Assembly (NCBI GenBank): GCA_027186245.1
Contig: CP114497.1
Span: 9,617,501 to 9,681,500 of the forward strand
From: Coriaria nepalensis
Taxonomy: Eukaryota; Streptophyta; Magnoliopsida; Cucurbitales; Coriariaceae
Direction of reading: 5' to 3'
DNA: 64,000 nt
A program made the translations under genes and the position numbers. Shown piece by piece: positions 1 through 12,979 of this stretch; the stretch's first letter is position 1; the number at the start of each line of letters is the position of its first letter. Under the pieces are notes generated by a model, which was not told where the DNA came from, searched no databases, and saw only the letters and a program-made list of their open reading frames with translations.

Positions 1-219
1 AACAAAATGATTGGTCTGAGGTCCAATTTAATCTCTTATTACTACTAGTTGTTCTTAGCTGATTTTGATATCAAGCTCATACAATTGGAAGATCCATATC
101 CAGGAACCAACCGGCTAGTTTTTGAAACTGCTATTTTTAGTTGAAGAATTTTTTTTTTTTCTCTCTGATTCAACTGCATACCAGAATGTCTGTTATATGC
201 TTGATTCTTGTTTTTCCAG

Positions 220-3106
220 AATAAGGCTTCTGTTGATAAGTGTGGCTGGAGTTTCCGTAAGAGATCTGCCCGTCATCGAGTTTTAAGCAATAGTGTGATC
301 ACTGAAAGCACTCCGCCTGGATGTAAAGATGGCCCTGAAACTGGTAGTATCAACTTCCAACTACCAGCTCACAACCCTATTGTTTCTGAGAAAACCTCTG
401 TGATAGAATATGCTGATGAGAAACCCAAGTTATCTACTTTGGAGAACACGGAAGATGCAAGTCTTAACTTCCAACCACCAGCTAACTTTACTGCTCCAGA
501 GAAAACCTCCGTGGTAGATTGCTCCGAAGAGAAATCTGAGCTTTCTATTCCCGAGAAAACTAAAGAATCTGAAACCAAAACCGAAACTGAAAATTTATCT
601 CAAAATGATAGCGAGGTTGAAGTCGTTCTGGAGGATTCTGAAGTTATTGTCATCCAGACTGCTATAAGAGGCGTCCTGGTAAGTTTCAATATCAAAAAAA
701 TTGCTGTTCTAGAAATTTCTGTAATTTCTTCTTATTGTATCATTATTATTATTATTTCCTTTTTCAGGCTCAAAGAGAACTGTTAAAACTTAAAAATGTA
801 GTTAAATTGCAAGCTGCTGTTCGTGGGCACTTGGTAAGGAGACATGCTGTGGGAACCCTTCGCTGTGTTCAGGCCATTGTCAAAATGCAAGCTCTTGTGC
901 GTGCCCGGCGTGCTCGTCTGTTGCTTGAAAAGTCGAGCGCCGAAAAAGTGGATGGGAAGAAAGAGAAGGCTAAGATCCTGGTAAAATAACTCAACTAATA
1001 ATCATAGAATTTGCGAAGCAACCTGTGCCCTATCGAGTTTCTTCTTCCCTTTAATGGTGATAAAGTAACGAAATAGCTAGGCTGGGGTGTAATTCTTCAC
1101 TGGTTCAGTTCATTTAATGTGTTAACATTATCTCATGTTATCAGGATAAGAAAGAGTCGTCTAAACCCAGTGTAACGTACATTTCCATTGACAAGCTGCT
1201 TAGCAATAAGTTTGCTCGCGTGGTATGTGGATTTAAGTTTTTGTTTTTTTCTGTCCATTGTTTTTGCAAGTACGTGGCAGATTTTCTGCCATATGCATAT
1301 ATCCATACTGAAATGATTTATTTTTTACTTGAAGTTGATGCAATCTACACCTAGGACCAAACCTATCAATATTAAGTGTGATCCTTCTAAACGGGATTCT
1401 TCTTGGAAATGGTTGGAAAGATGGATGTCTTTTTCATCAGTGGATGTAGTGGGGCCTGATAAAGAAAAGTTCATCACTAAGGATCAAGAAAGAGAGAACA
1501 TCGAAAATTTTGAGTCTCAAGTGAGTACTGCCATTGAACCTGAACATCGCTCTGGGTCAGAAGATACAGGATCCTACAAGGAGTCAATTCTGCCATCTGA
1601 AAGCGGAGACAATATAATAGACCAGTCTCCGCACACTATTTCTTCAGCAAGAGAGAATTTGGAGCAGTCTCAGTCAGAGAGCACAGGTATATCTGATTTG
1701 AAACTGACCTCATTGGAAGAAGATTCTGTCTCAGAGGTTACAGAGCAATCAAATATAAGTTCACAATTAGAGCTTAGTTTCCTTACGGGGAAGGCTGAAA
1801 TAGATACCGAACCAGCTAAACAATCTGTAAAACGGTTGGCCTTGGAATCCGAAGAACAAGAAACTGAAGGAAAGAAATTAAGAAAGGTTAGTAACCCTTC
1901 ATTTATTGCTGCCCAGTTGAAGTTTGAAGAACAGAGTTCCAAACAGACTTCAGGTCGATCAACCAGTCTGCCACATCAAGGCAATGGAGCTGAATCATAC
2001 ATGGAACCATCGGCATCTAAAGCAGATTCTGAAACAAGGGTAAAGGAGGAAATCATTGCAGAAGAAAATTCCACCCTCCCTGAATCAGGGCCTGTTCAAG
2101 TTGGCAGTTTTAAAGGCAGTCCTGAACTCTCTGTGTCTTCCACTCTCGATTCACCTGATTTGTCTGACGCTGGAGCTGTGGATGATGAACAATCAACTAA
2201 TGTTTTAGTGGAGGATGTTCACAATCCTAGTGGCATTATAACTGTTGAAGATACAGAAAACAACCCACTAACTATCCCTGCATCACAACCTGACTTGCAT
2301 CAGCCACAGAAAGTTGATATTGTCAGTAATGAATCAATCACTTCAGAGGCTGTCTTTGACTCTCCTCTGATTGACGTAAAGCTAGAGAAAATCAATGCAT
2401 CAGATCTGCAGAGAGATCCAGACACTGAAATGAGTTGTCAAGCATATCGATCCTCTCCAGAAGCTTCTCCAAGAAGCCATATCACTGTTCCAGAGTCTCA
2501 GGGAACACCTTCTAGTCAGATATCAGTCAAAGCTAAGAGGAACATGAATGATAAGACTGTATCCGGCAAAAAACGAAAGTCTCTATCTGCTGGTAAGAAA
2601 TCACCCTTAAATGAAAATCACAATTCTGGCACTAGTACCGGTGTGGAGCATTTTCCTAAGGATAAGAAGAATGGGAAGAGACGAGAATCCTTTGGCTCAC
2701 CAAGGCCTGATCATATCGAACAAGAACCCAGAAGTAGCAGTAGTAATAGTTCTCTCCCTCGGTTCATGCAACCCACAGAATCTGCTAGAGCTAAGGTTAG
2801 TAACTCACCAAGATCAAGCCCTGATACACAAGATAGAGAAATATATATCAAGAAGAGACACTCCTTGCCTGGTGCCAATGGAAAAGGGTCGCCCCGTGTC
2901 CAACAATCTTCGTCTCCAGTACAGCAGGGCGGCAAGGGAAACGGGTCTCACTCTCCACACGGTAATCTTTCGACCTTGTTATATTTATAAATGCATACAT
3001 TTCAGAACTAAATTCAAGTCAAGAAAGTGTTGTATGGAGTGGGAGATTGTTTACTCGATAGTGTTTTTCTGGTATTTTACTTGCAGAGAGAAAGTGGCAG
3101 AGGTAA
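220..3106 (+). CDS. IQD32: IQD-family calmodulin-binding protein, IQD32-like, 5' end outside window
   Basis: Plant IQ67-domain protein, a family that binds calmodulin and acts as a scaffold at microtubules, plasma membrane and nucleus. Visible exons are 220-678, 768-980, 1145-1222, 1335-2961 and a 20-nt last exon 3087-3106. Together they encode about 798 residues; the first coding exon(s) lie before base 1. Exons two and three carry three IQ-type motifs (IQTAIRG, LQAAVRG, MQALVRARRA). A phase-0 intron cuts the first motif, the hallmark position of the IQ67 domain. The long C-terminal part is Ser/Glu-rich and low in complexity. After splicing the protein ends HERKWQR, which I recall as typical of the IQD30-32 clade. 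The upstream conserved WSFRKRSARHRVLSN also fits that clade. All visible splice sites are GT-AG and the frame stays open. The paralogue number is an inference. Confidence 0.9.
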
Positions 3107-4839
3107 AAAGACAGATGTGCAAAGTCGACTCAGGCCAGAATTGAGAGATCCATATTAATATCTGAAGCCTGAGGAATCTCCATTTTCCAGTGATAAACAA
3201 GTTCCTGTTTTGACTGTTTGTTGGGTTTGTATGAGAAGGGAGGGTTATTATAAAATAATGGAAGTGACGAGATTTTCTGTACATCTTTTTATTGGTTTTC
3301 ATATTTTCTTCAGTTTTCTGCTCTGTTGGATTCTCGAGTTGTTCAAAAGAGTCTTGAGTGTGATATTATTTTAGGACTGTTAAAGAGTGTTATTTTTGCA
3401 TATCTATTCCCATTGTTTGAGGTGACATTATATGGTGAAATTGCGACGGATTATTTCTTCTCCCTCCTTTCTTCATGTTAATACTGTTTAGACGGATAAA
3501 ATAGATCAGTATATCTTAACTATATATTATATTTTTATATTATATTAATACCATTATATTATATTATATCATATGAATGATAAATCGATCCTTCAACATA
3601 TTGTACCTAATAACTTTTCGACCTTAAGAACTCAAAAACCAGAATCTCTTGACACACCGTTCGTTAAGCACATTTGAGCCGACCTGACGACCCATTGGGC
3701 CAAGCGGACTATGTGGACCGCACACTAGCGGCCTGTGGGCCACGTGCCACACGCCTAGTCCGTTTCTGAAGAAAATAAAAGCATAACTTGATTGTGGGCC
3801 AACCTTTTTTCTTTTTGAGCTAAAATATGAAATGGTACGTGGCAGAAGCGGCTGTCAAGTGTCAACATTTGCGTGTGGTTCTTTGTTACATGAACCTCAT
3901 TTATCAGCCACCGCCGTTTGATCGTATACAGCCGCGGTCCGAATCTTCAAAGTTTAGACCCCCACTCTCACTTCTAGCGCGTCGCCAAATCTTAACATTA
4001 TGATTTAAACTCGCAGTTATTATTAAATAAATAAATTATAATTATCTTTTTATACATCATATCTTTTCTGAAATTATATAATTTATTTTATATTTCTATA
4101 AAATAATTAAATAATATATTAGAATAATAATTATTAAAATTAATTTATATTCAATTTCAATCATAAATTTAAATTAATTTTAAATAAAATAAAACGAATC
4201 TAAATCCACCAACTTTAACATATTTTATTTTAATTTTTTTAATAAATTAAATCTATTATCAATCACATCAATATTAATACCACCTACATCATAACATGAT
4301 ATACAAAGTATAATTTATAGTTTTTCTTTTATCTTATTGCACGCGCTACATTTGCAAGTGTGGCCGAATGCCATCTCCCGTTTACAGAAACCGCACAGAA
4401 CAGAAAATGGGTATTTATTTATTGAATATATATAATATATAAAATGAATATTTTCGAAAAGAAAAAAGAGAAAAAATGGGAGACACAAACGGCGAAAGCT
4501 AAACCAGTGGATCTAGGGTTTCACTTGGATCTCTCTGTGAAAACTTGATTGTAGATTTTGTTGTATCAGTCTCTACCTCTCTCTCTCTTTCTCTTCCCCC
4601 TCTTCGATTCGATTTCTCATCCAATCGGTACATTTAGGGTTTTTTTTTTCTTTTTTTCGGAGGAAGGTTAAAAGTTTGACCCTGTAAGACTAGGGTTTGG
4701 AATCAGATATCAGAGAGCGTAGTTATGGGTTCGATTTTCCATCGGACCTAAATTTCACCGATTTGAAATCATAACTGAGAATTGGAAGCAGAAAAAAAGA
4801 CAAAGTTTGTTTGTGAATTACTTTTGAGATTCTGTAAAT
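3107..4839. other. IQD 3' UTR, AT-rich spacer, and 5' UTR of the CCCH gene
   Basis: No coding exon seen. About the first 300 bases are probably the IQD 3' UTR. From 3520 to 3570 and from 4020 to 4320 the DNA is strongly AT-rich. A CACGTG G-box core lies at 3741-3746. Close to the next start codon there are three AGGGTTT telo-box-like motifs, near 4514, 4636 and 4692, and a CT-rich tract near 4570-4600, as is common in plant 5' UTRs. Confidence 0.6.
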
Positions 4840-7736
4840 ATGCGCGGATTGCCCAAATCGAATCGGGTTTCTTGGCCATCAGATGTTAATCTCTGTCAGG
4901 TAAAAATGATTTACACTTGACTGACCTAATTCAATCTCCATAATCTTTTTTTTTTCTGGTAAATGAAATGAATTGTAATCAAATAAGCAATACTTCAAAC
5001 GATCTATTTGCAAATTTCACTGGTGGTGTTTGATTGAACTTAATGGGGGAGAGAACTAATGTTTATGCGTTGACCATATGTTCCATTTCAGTCTGAAGCG
5101 TAGTTTGTAGCTTATACAAATATGAAAGTATCTCTGCCATTCAAGAAGTTTTTGTTCAGTTTATGAGTTTTTTCATTGAAGAAAATGATGTAAAGAAATC
5201 AGTAATTGCAGAAGCCCAATGAAGCAAAAAATATGGTGACTAAATAGGACCTTCTTCTTTTGTAATCCAGAGCACTTGCATTATCAACTTGTTTCAGATG
5301 ATAAGCGTATTACATAGCTCTATCTAAATGCTGAAATGAAATTACTTTTCTTATGTCTGTTTCTATTTAAGTATAGTTAGCTTCAATCTTCCCTATTTCC
5401 CCCTCATTACTGCAAAAATAGGACCTAATAGGGCTTAGACTTATATCCAACATCTGGAGTAAGCTATCTAATTTGTTCACTCATCACATAAGAAAATATA
5501 CCAGTGGAGTTATATATTCTATTCATCTATTATACTGAAGTACATTCTCTATCAAGGTGAAATGAGAGAAACAGGTTGCTGAATGATAAAAGCTATTGGC
5601 TTCTACTGTAGAATAAGTACCTCAAATTTTATCTATTGGCAGTTAACGGTAGCAATGCTGACTATGTAGGATAAAGAGACATGGTGTCTTTTCATTTAAG
5701 CAGCTTTACCAGTAGGTGGGATTCTCTTCTATGCCAGGATGACATGAATTGTTGCTTATAGATTAGGGTGATAATTCTATTCTGAAATTATAATTATTGA
5801 GGTCAGGTTTGAGGACCTGGAACTGTATATTCGTAGTTTCTATTTTAATAATTGGACTGAGTTCTCGAAATTAGGATGTCAATTTCCATAGATGTCTTAC
5901 TTCAGATACGCTAGGGTCAGTTTGTACGTAAAAAATGGGATGATACTTGCCTTGGTAACTTTGTACTGAGTTATCTTCATTATGCACCCCTTTCTATATG
6001 TTCTCCTTGACTAAATTTCAATTTTGATACTGTCTAACAACGGATAGGTTAGCTTTAAATGCATCTGAATTTTTGAGTTAACACCGTATTCATTCCTTGT
6101 ACAGAACATATATACCCTTCCCCCCTTCAAGGCATATGAATTGAACATCAACTCATAGTAGTGTGTCATTGTGAACATTGTTAGTTTGGTTAACGCTTTC
6201 AATTCCCATAAACAGGTGAGGTTGTTCCTGTCAGAGGAGTCTCCTTCACAAGTGGGATTGGACACTCAAGATCATCTACAAGCAAAGTCGCCGTGGTTAT
6301 TGCATTCGACTGGACCAGGCTCTGATGACAATTTGCCCCCTGGCTTTGAAGGATCTCAATCTACAAATCAATTGCAGGTTAAGTTATCTCAAATACCCAT
6401 ACACCATTGGAGATGTCCCTCTAGGGTAAACCTCACGCCTTTCTTTTTGCTTTACATTACCACGCTGCATTCCTGATTTAACTTTATCTCCTAAAATATT
6501 ATTCTTTTTAATTTTTTTTATATCTATCCCCAGTTAGTACTGAATTTTGCATGGCAAGTGGTTGCTGGGGAAGAGAGCCAAGAGGTAGAGCTTCAAAATA
6601 AGAGGGAGATGAGAGTATTAGAAGCCGTCTATCCACGCCCATCTTCCATTCCTCCAAAGTTCGATACTTCTTCTCTTTCCTTTTGAATAAACTGTGTCTT
6701 AAAAAGTTTCTACATTTTTACTGAATTTCTCCCCTCTTTTATTTACCCTCCATGCAGCCCATCTTTTCCAGTCGATTCAGAAGATTCTCAACGCAATGAT
6801 GACAGACAAACCCCTTTAATACCCATCACCCCAATCGAAGATGAAGATTCAACATCCGATCCCTCATTTGATTCCATAAAAGCACCATTTAATAATGTTC
6901 AGATAAGCTCAAATATGATCCCAGTGGGCCCCAGTAATTCATCTCCATCTCCATCACAGCGCAGTGTATCGACCAATAGCATATCGTCTTCTGAACCTGA
7001 TGTTGTAGCTGCTGCTTCTGCTGCTCTAGGTGCAATCATGAAAAATAACAACACGAATAACAGCCAAGGGAACTTGATTGACCATGAATTGCTTATGAAC
7101 ATTCTCAGTAATCCCAAGATGATCGAGAAATTAGTTGCGGATTCAGGTACTGTAGTTGCTAACAACCCGAACATACCCAAGCCGATATCCCCTCCAATGG
7201 GTTTACCGGACCCACCACCCCCTCTACCCATCCAGATGAATAGAAAGGAAAATAATGTTCATTCATTGGCTCCTCATTCAAATGGCACTAGACCTTTTTA
7301 TCATCCTCAACCAAATGGAGGGGTAGTACCTCTACCTAATCCACGAGGAGTTCCGTTTTCTTCCCTTCCACCTCCCTCTATTGGTGGCCCCCCACCTCCT
7401 CTTCCTCCTCTGGCAAAGGACTTAAATTATTATAAAAGTTTAATCCAGCAACATGGAGGTGAAAGGCAGGAGTCAGCCCCACCGCCACAATTTGTCAACC
7501 GTCATCCGAATTATCCACCAGGGCCAAATCAGGAATTTGTAAATAACCATAAACCGAAGATAATGAAGCCCTGCATCTACTTCAATAGCTCGAGGGGATG
7601 TCGGCATGGAGCTAATTGTTCTTACCAGCATGATCCCACATTCCAGCAGGGAGGTAATGGTGTGGCAGAGGTGCAGCAAAATGCAAAGAGAATGAAATTT
7701 GATAGGGAAATAAGCAGTTGGAGTTCTGAATTATAA
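4840..7736 (+). CDS. CCCH zinc-finger protein, C3H6-like
   Basis: Putative nucleic-acid-binding nuclear protein with one CCCH finger. Exons are 4840-4899, 6216-6425, 6534-6658 and 6758-7736, encoding 457 residues. The start gives MRGLPKSNRVSWP. The finger CIYFNSSRGCRHGANCSYQH (about residues 404-423) has CX8CX5CX3H spacing. Before it lie a Ser-rich stretch, an Ala-rich patch and long proline runs (PDPPPPLP, GGPPPPLPPL). A 1.3-kb first intron separates the 20-codon first exon from the rest. In Arabidopsis the homologue I recall, At1g19860 (C3H6), is next to IQD32, as here. The first exon is short, so its boundary rests on the ATG, the good GTAAAA donor and frame continuity. The biochemical target is unknown. 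Confidence 0.85.
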
Positions 7737-8310
7737 TAGCGGCTTGTACATTGCTTTTGTTTTAAAGATGGGGAGGTTTACTTTGTGTTTACTATGGATT
7801 GTTTTTAATTAAATTGTTTGATTTCACATTTCATCTTTAAAGTTTAATTTGGGGGCAGGGCCTTGATACCACCATCTACTGCGGTAGTTGATCATCATGA
7901 GAGTATACATTTTTTTTTTCCCTCCTTTGAATGGCTAGGCATATTTTATAGGTATTGTGTTTTTATAGTAGATTGATGATCGTCCCAGAAATATATAACA
8001 GAATGGGTACATACGGATAATGGTGTTCAAATGGTATTCCATTTTTTGATCTCATGATAAATTTTTAGATAAAACGTCTTCACTTTATATTTCACATTAA
8101 GTGTACAACTTGGTTAATTAAGATGGATCGACATTATTACATTGTCTCAACCATTTTCGAGACGAAAATTGTTGCCTAGATCCCCTACATCACTTAAGAT
8201 AAGAGTCTCTATACTTGTGTATAGCCAAGCCAGTATTTAAAATGCAAAAGAGGATATCTGTAAGAGTAAAACATAAGTGCAACTCAAAATCTTCGTAGTT
8301 ATATATAGCC
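7737..8310. other. Converging 3' flanks of the CCCH and TLDc genes
   Basis: The stretch holds the CCCH 3' UTR, with T-rich runs near 7910, and the downstream flank of the minus-strand TLDc gene. I see no gene in it. The minus-strand frame of the last TLDc exon stays open down to 8190, but it uses the wrong frame beyond 8340 and looks like read-through after a frameshift. Confidence 0.5.
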
Positions 8311-10936
8311 TTAGCGGTCTTCTCGTCGAACTGCAAGAGGATCATCATATCCATCATCATCTTCTCTGGTGAATCATCCCAACTTGCAAATGTTTTTAAG
8401 TCAACCTGCAAAAGGGGCCGGTAAACAAACATGATATAAAAATAAATCAGAGAATTTAGCTCATAATCCCAAAATATTTTAAATGCCTTTAGTAAGAAAT
8501 AGTTTATTCTTCCTCTCTGTCCAGTGAAAAACTCTTCTCTCTTCTTATATGCATTTTGCACTTCCTTGCTCTTTTCCCACCAAATCCCCAAACTTCAACT
8601 TCCGAAATCAAAGCTTCAACAGGAAGAAACCCCTTAAGTTATAAACTTTGATCAGTATGGAAAAATCTTCTTGAAAGCTTTGGTGAATACCCATCATTTT
8701 TGCCTGATCAGGAAAAAGGGGACCAGGTTGGTAAGTTTTGTCACCTGCATGATGACGAACAGTAACTTTACTGAAATCTTCATCAATGAAGATTCTCTCA
8801 TTTCCAATAGTTCCTCCAAATCCAATCCCAACAGGCTTAAGATGTGGGTCATGTACTCTTCCAGTAGGATGCAAGTGGCTACAAACCAAGTTCTTGTCCT
8901 TCCCTGTCATGGAGAATTACATCTCTAGTTCAAACATTTCTTTTTCAGAAGGAGAAAAAGGAAGTTATAGAATTTTTTAATGAGACCCCTTTCCATCTCC
9001 TATGTGACGTACCAGTGGATGAAATCAAATGAAAAACTGGGCTTATAGCATAGAGACTTCCTGTGCTTCCATACAAGATGTCTCTATTCTCAAAGCCATG
9101 CAGCATTAGTACATCAATGGTCCATTTCCTTTCCTTAGCAATACCATCAAGAGCATCCGCCAAAGTTGCAGAAACCAATAGAGGTAATGCACCTTCATAA
9201 CCTTCAACGTTAGACCAGAATCTGTTCAGGCCTCTCCCATGAAGAGATGAGCTAAACGTGGCAGAAAACAATGTTAAATAGGTAATATCGTACAAAGAGA
9301 TTCTGGGTTCACAGGCAAGATTTCCTTCTCTCGTTGACGTTGGTAAGGTTTTTAGTCTCTTAATGAAATCGAGAGGGATCCAAGCCAAACCGCACTTTTG
9401 GAGTGCGGATGGAGGGGTGAAACTCACATTCAACTCCAAAAGGCTTTTTCATTAAAATAAAATAAAAAAGAGCTAGTATTAACGCAAACCAAAATTGATA
9501 GAAGAAGACTGAAGATGACAAACCTATAAATAAGGTTTTCATCCGTTCCATCACCATGGCTGTATAAGCAAGCTTTTGATATCTCTTCACTAATAGTACC
9601 TCTCATGGAAAGGGAGATTGCCCAACTTGTTCCATGGGTTAGAAGATTGGAATGGGATGCCTTAATTGCAGAAATATTAGACACAGATGAAGTCGAAGAT
9701 CCAGAGTCCCCTTGCTAAAACCACGAGTAGACAACAGATCAGAAAACTTTAATCTAGTAACATCCACTCCCAATGATAAGAACCAACCAAATATAGCAGG
9801 GGCATAGTAAGAAAATTCTCTTATATTTGACAATTACACAGTGATGCCTGGACTGTAAGAATTGAATTAATTACCTCTGTGGAAAGAGTTCTTTGGAGTC
9901 TCGAATGGATATATTATCCAAGACTACCAGGGTGGCTAGGCACAGTTTTGACAGCCCATGTAAGAAACTTCCCAATAGGAAGTTGAGCTTCCAAGCTTGA
10001 AAAATCACAGTCCCATGCATTCAATCCATCCATAACTTCAGAACATGATGTTATAGCTGATAATACTGAATTGCTCACATCAGGAAGAAATACAGAAGGC
10101 TGTGTGTTTGAAAGTTTAAAAGTTCTATAATGACATAATCCAACACATCCAAAGGAGTATGAGCCGTCAATTGGTGAAAAGAACCCGCTTATCTTACAAT
10201 CAGCCTCATCTGATTCAAACTCCAGGTTCAAAGGAAGACCTACCTTTGATGCTGCAGAGGAAAACACTCTGAACAACGTACTCAGTACCGATGATGTATG
10301 CATCCTTCCGCAACACTTATTATAACCTCTTAGAAATCCAACCCAGCTAATTTCTCCTTTCTCCGGAACAAAAGACAGATCAACAATTGATAAACCAATA
10401 TGCTCCATGAATGCTGGCAAGGATTCTGGTATGGTAGTACCTTCACTGACTGGCTTTTCATAACTTAAACAGAAACATCGCTGATAGTTGTGTCAAAGCT
10501 GATGAGATTCTGGAAAGGTTCCCTTTTTCTTATTATCATAATCAATCAGAGTTTACATCTTTAAATAAAGCTCAAAATCATCAGCCAACTAATCACTAAC
10601 TAAACAAATCTCTAACTGACTATTAACTAAACTAATCACTAACTAACTAACTCGCTAATAGTCAAAGCTGACTAGGATAACCTTACAATAACCTTGCAAG
10701 ATTCCGTGTGCAAAGCAAGACTATAACCTTACAATAACAAGTAATGGAAATCAAAAACCTCTTTGAGTTTTTCGAATTACCTGAAGCGATTCGAGTAGTA
10801 TGACAGCAGTTTCAGGATCGGCGAGTTTCGAAAATGCAGTCTGAAGCATTGGAAGAGCTCCAGTTGAGGCAGCGAGACTTTCTGCCTCTCGTTGCTCGGC
10901 CGGAACCGCCTGCTCCGTCGAAGTTGACGCTCCCAT
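8311..10936 (-). pseudogene. TLDc-domain protein gene with degenerate 3' exons
   Basis: TLDc (TBC/LysM-associated) protein. In plants this family includes poorly characterised proteins; elsewhere it is linked to oxidative-stress protection and V-ATPase regulation. Exons on the minus strand: 10936-10781, 10480-9928, 9710-9524, 9251-9013, 8903-8704, 8632 to about 8506, and 8405-8311. The first five read cleanly. The start is MGASTSTEQ, so possible N-myristoylation at Gly2. The TLDc core shows LHGRGLNRFW, EGALPLLVSA, LYGSTGSLYAISP and GIGFGGTIGNERIFID. The 3' end is broken. After WGFGG the frame must shift by one base, at an A4 run, to continue EKSKEVQNAYKKREE. That exon lacks a GT donor. The last exon shifts frame again just before the expected DPLAVRREDR ending. 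The intron before GFLPVEA uses a GC donor. I read this as a decaying copy, or a gene with an altered C-terminus. Confidence 0.7.
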
Positions 10937-11396
10937 CGTCGCCGGATATTATCGGGATCGACGACTAATCTTCCGTTTGGTCGTCTAGTAAAAGTTTTCC
11001 CCTCTGCTTTCTCCGATAACAGAAAGATGAGCACCGTCGGACAAGCAACGTGTTCACAACACGACGTCGTTTCGACTTAGCAGAGCAGCGTCACAACGTT
11101 CACCGGCGGATGATTCCAAAAGCCAACGTTTTTTACCCGCCCTCAGGCTGACACGTCTCTACTGGAATTGGGCCTGTATTTGGGCTTAGGGATTCTGTCT
11201 AATCCGAAGAGAAATGGGCTAAGAAGTGATTTAGATCAGAATTCTCAGGCCCACTAGGACGTGCTTCGCGGCTTGCAGAGAAAGGGAGGAGAGTGGTGAC
11301 GGAGAGAAAGGAGGAATTGGGGACTGGGACGATCGATTTGACTTATTTCTAGGGCACGCGATCGCATCACCGTCTGAAAAGTCAATATCCATTCCA
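10937..11396. promoter_or_regulatory. Bidirectional promoter with four site II (TGGGCC/T) elements
   Basis: This 460-bp stretch separates the divergent TLDc and ATP synthase e start codons. It contains TGGGCC at 11169-11174, TGGGCT at 11181-11186 and 11215-11220, and GGCCCA at 11248-11253. Clustered site II elements are TCP-factor targets, known to be enriched in promoters of plant nuclear genes for mitochondrial OXPHOS subunits. That fits the ATP synthase gene. No TATA box is evident. Confidence 0.6.
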
Positions 11397-12639
11397 ATGG
11401 CTCCACCTGCAGGCCCTTACTCCGGAACCAGCACCCTAGCTCTGGTACTTCCTCAGTGCACCTTTTCAATCTCTTTGATGTTGTTGTGCAAACCTAGCAC
11501 AATCTCAGCTGGACCTAGCCTAAATTGCAGTTACAGTTTACAGAAATGGAGAAAATCCAAAATTGAACAAGTTGTTTTGATAATTTTTTTCTCTCTGATT
11601 TTTGTGCAGGTGGCTCGTGTATCGGCCTTCACCCTTGGTTTGGTGTATGGAAGTGTGAAGCTCAAAGTTCTGCAGGTAAACTCGATTTATCACACCTTGG
11701 ATGGATGCCTTCTTCATCAGATCTTATCTTGTTCTCGTCTCGTCTCCTCATCTTTGATGTTTTATATCACTCACTACATCTCGTAGCAGAGCTTTCTTCC
11801 TCGGCTTCAATCTGATATGACATATGTTTTACCATTTCACTCCTCCTTTTGTGGATTATATTTATGCCTATACTCTACTAATCCAAATGAATGCTGTTGT
11901 CAATAGAATTTTGGTTTGTGACAACTACAAAAACTACGACTTTGTTGAGTATGTTTTGTTGTATTTCAGCTGTCTTCCCAGTATGAAGCCAGAAAAATGA
12001 CCCTCAAATAAAATGATGCATCTTATAGCACTACCGAGCAAACTTTCACAGATTCATGGACGTACCCAATAAAAAAGAAAGTGTTTTTGACATAAGAGTA
12101 TGAACCCGTAAGAACATAAGGACCATTTATAATTTATATACTGGATTCCTGCATTGGGCCTGAATACTGTGTCATTCTGTGTAACCCCTTGAAAACATCA
12201 TATTTTCATGATAGACCTTCTTAGACACTCAAAATTTTAGGCTTTTACCTAAGCCATAGCTAGGCCATTCACTTGCTACACACTCTTAAGTCAAGCAGCT
12301 GGATTTTTATTGGCAATGTAACTAAAGACAACAATCTGGAATTGGTGGCAGGTTTTGATGCCAGAGGCTGTATTCTTGACACAGAAAATTTTCTCATGGC
12401 CATTATTTTGATGATCTTGTTTTCAGCCAGTAGTATTTGTGGCTCCGTGTTAATATTCTAGAACAATAGTTGGAGTTATTTTTCGTATTATTATCGCTTA
12501 TTTTTCATATTATTATCGCTTTCTTGGAAGTATTTACACAAATTAAAGCTAATAACTATATATTTCATATTTTATTTGCTTTGGGTTGCAGGCAAATGCC
12601 AAGTCACATAAGAAAGCTGAAGCTAAGGCACATCATTAA
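11397..12639 (+). CDS. Mitochondrial F1Fo-ATP synthase subunit e
   Basis: Subunit e of the membrane Fo sector, needed for ATP synthase dimerisation and cristae shape in other eukaryotes. Exons are 11397-11444, 11610-11675 and 12592-12639, giving only 53 residues, the usual plant length. The protein begins MAPPAGPYSGTSTLAL. It has one hydrophobic helix at about residues 17-31 containing a GxxxG motif (GLVYG, residues 26-30), the known dimer-contact motif. It ends in the basic, hydrophilic SHKKAEAKAHH. All introns are GT-AG and in phase. The third exon is separated by a 916-bp intron, so the gene is easy to miss from open frames alone. The near-identical N- and C-termini to plant 'ATP synthase E chain' proteins make the call firm. 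Confidence 0.93.
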
Positions 12640-12979
12640 TGGAATCTTGTTGCGGTTATGATTGCATTGCTGGAAGAGATAAAATGTGCAGCAAGGAGGG
12701 AGAAGAAACCTTTTTATACTTTTTAATGAAAATAGTAATGTTGATTTGTTTGTTGACTGCCAGATCTAAAAGGCTTTGTTTTAGCTGAGGAATAGTTTTG
12801 TTGTTCCTCCTTGCTTAAATTGTTCGAGCAGATGTTAGAGAGGCTGTGCAATAAAAATAAAGCTGACACATTTCTTCTCTAGCAATTTCTACCATTCTTC
12901 GTTCTCATTTTTTTCTCCCTCCCTTTAACCAAGCAATCTGTACCAATCTTGAAACCTTTTTGCAGGATTCGGCTTCGAT
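12640..12979. other. 3' UTR of ATP synthase e and junction to retrotransposon
   Basis: T-rich 3' flank of the ATP synthase gene. A possible AATAAA-type signal lies near 12851-12860 (CAATAAAAATAAAG). The copia-like reverse transcriptase homology begins shortly after, at about 12980-13060, with no LTR between. Confidence 0.5.
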
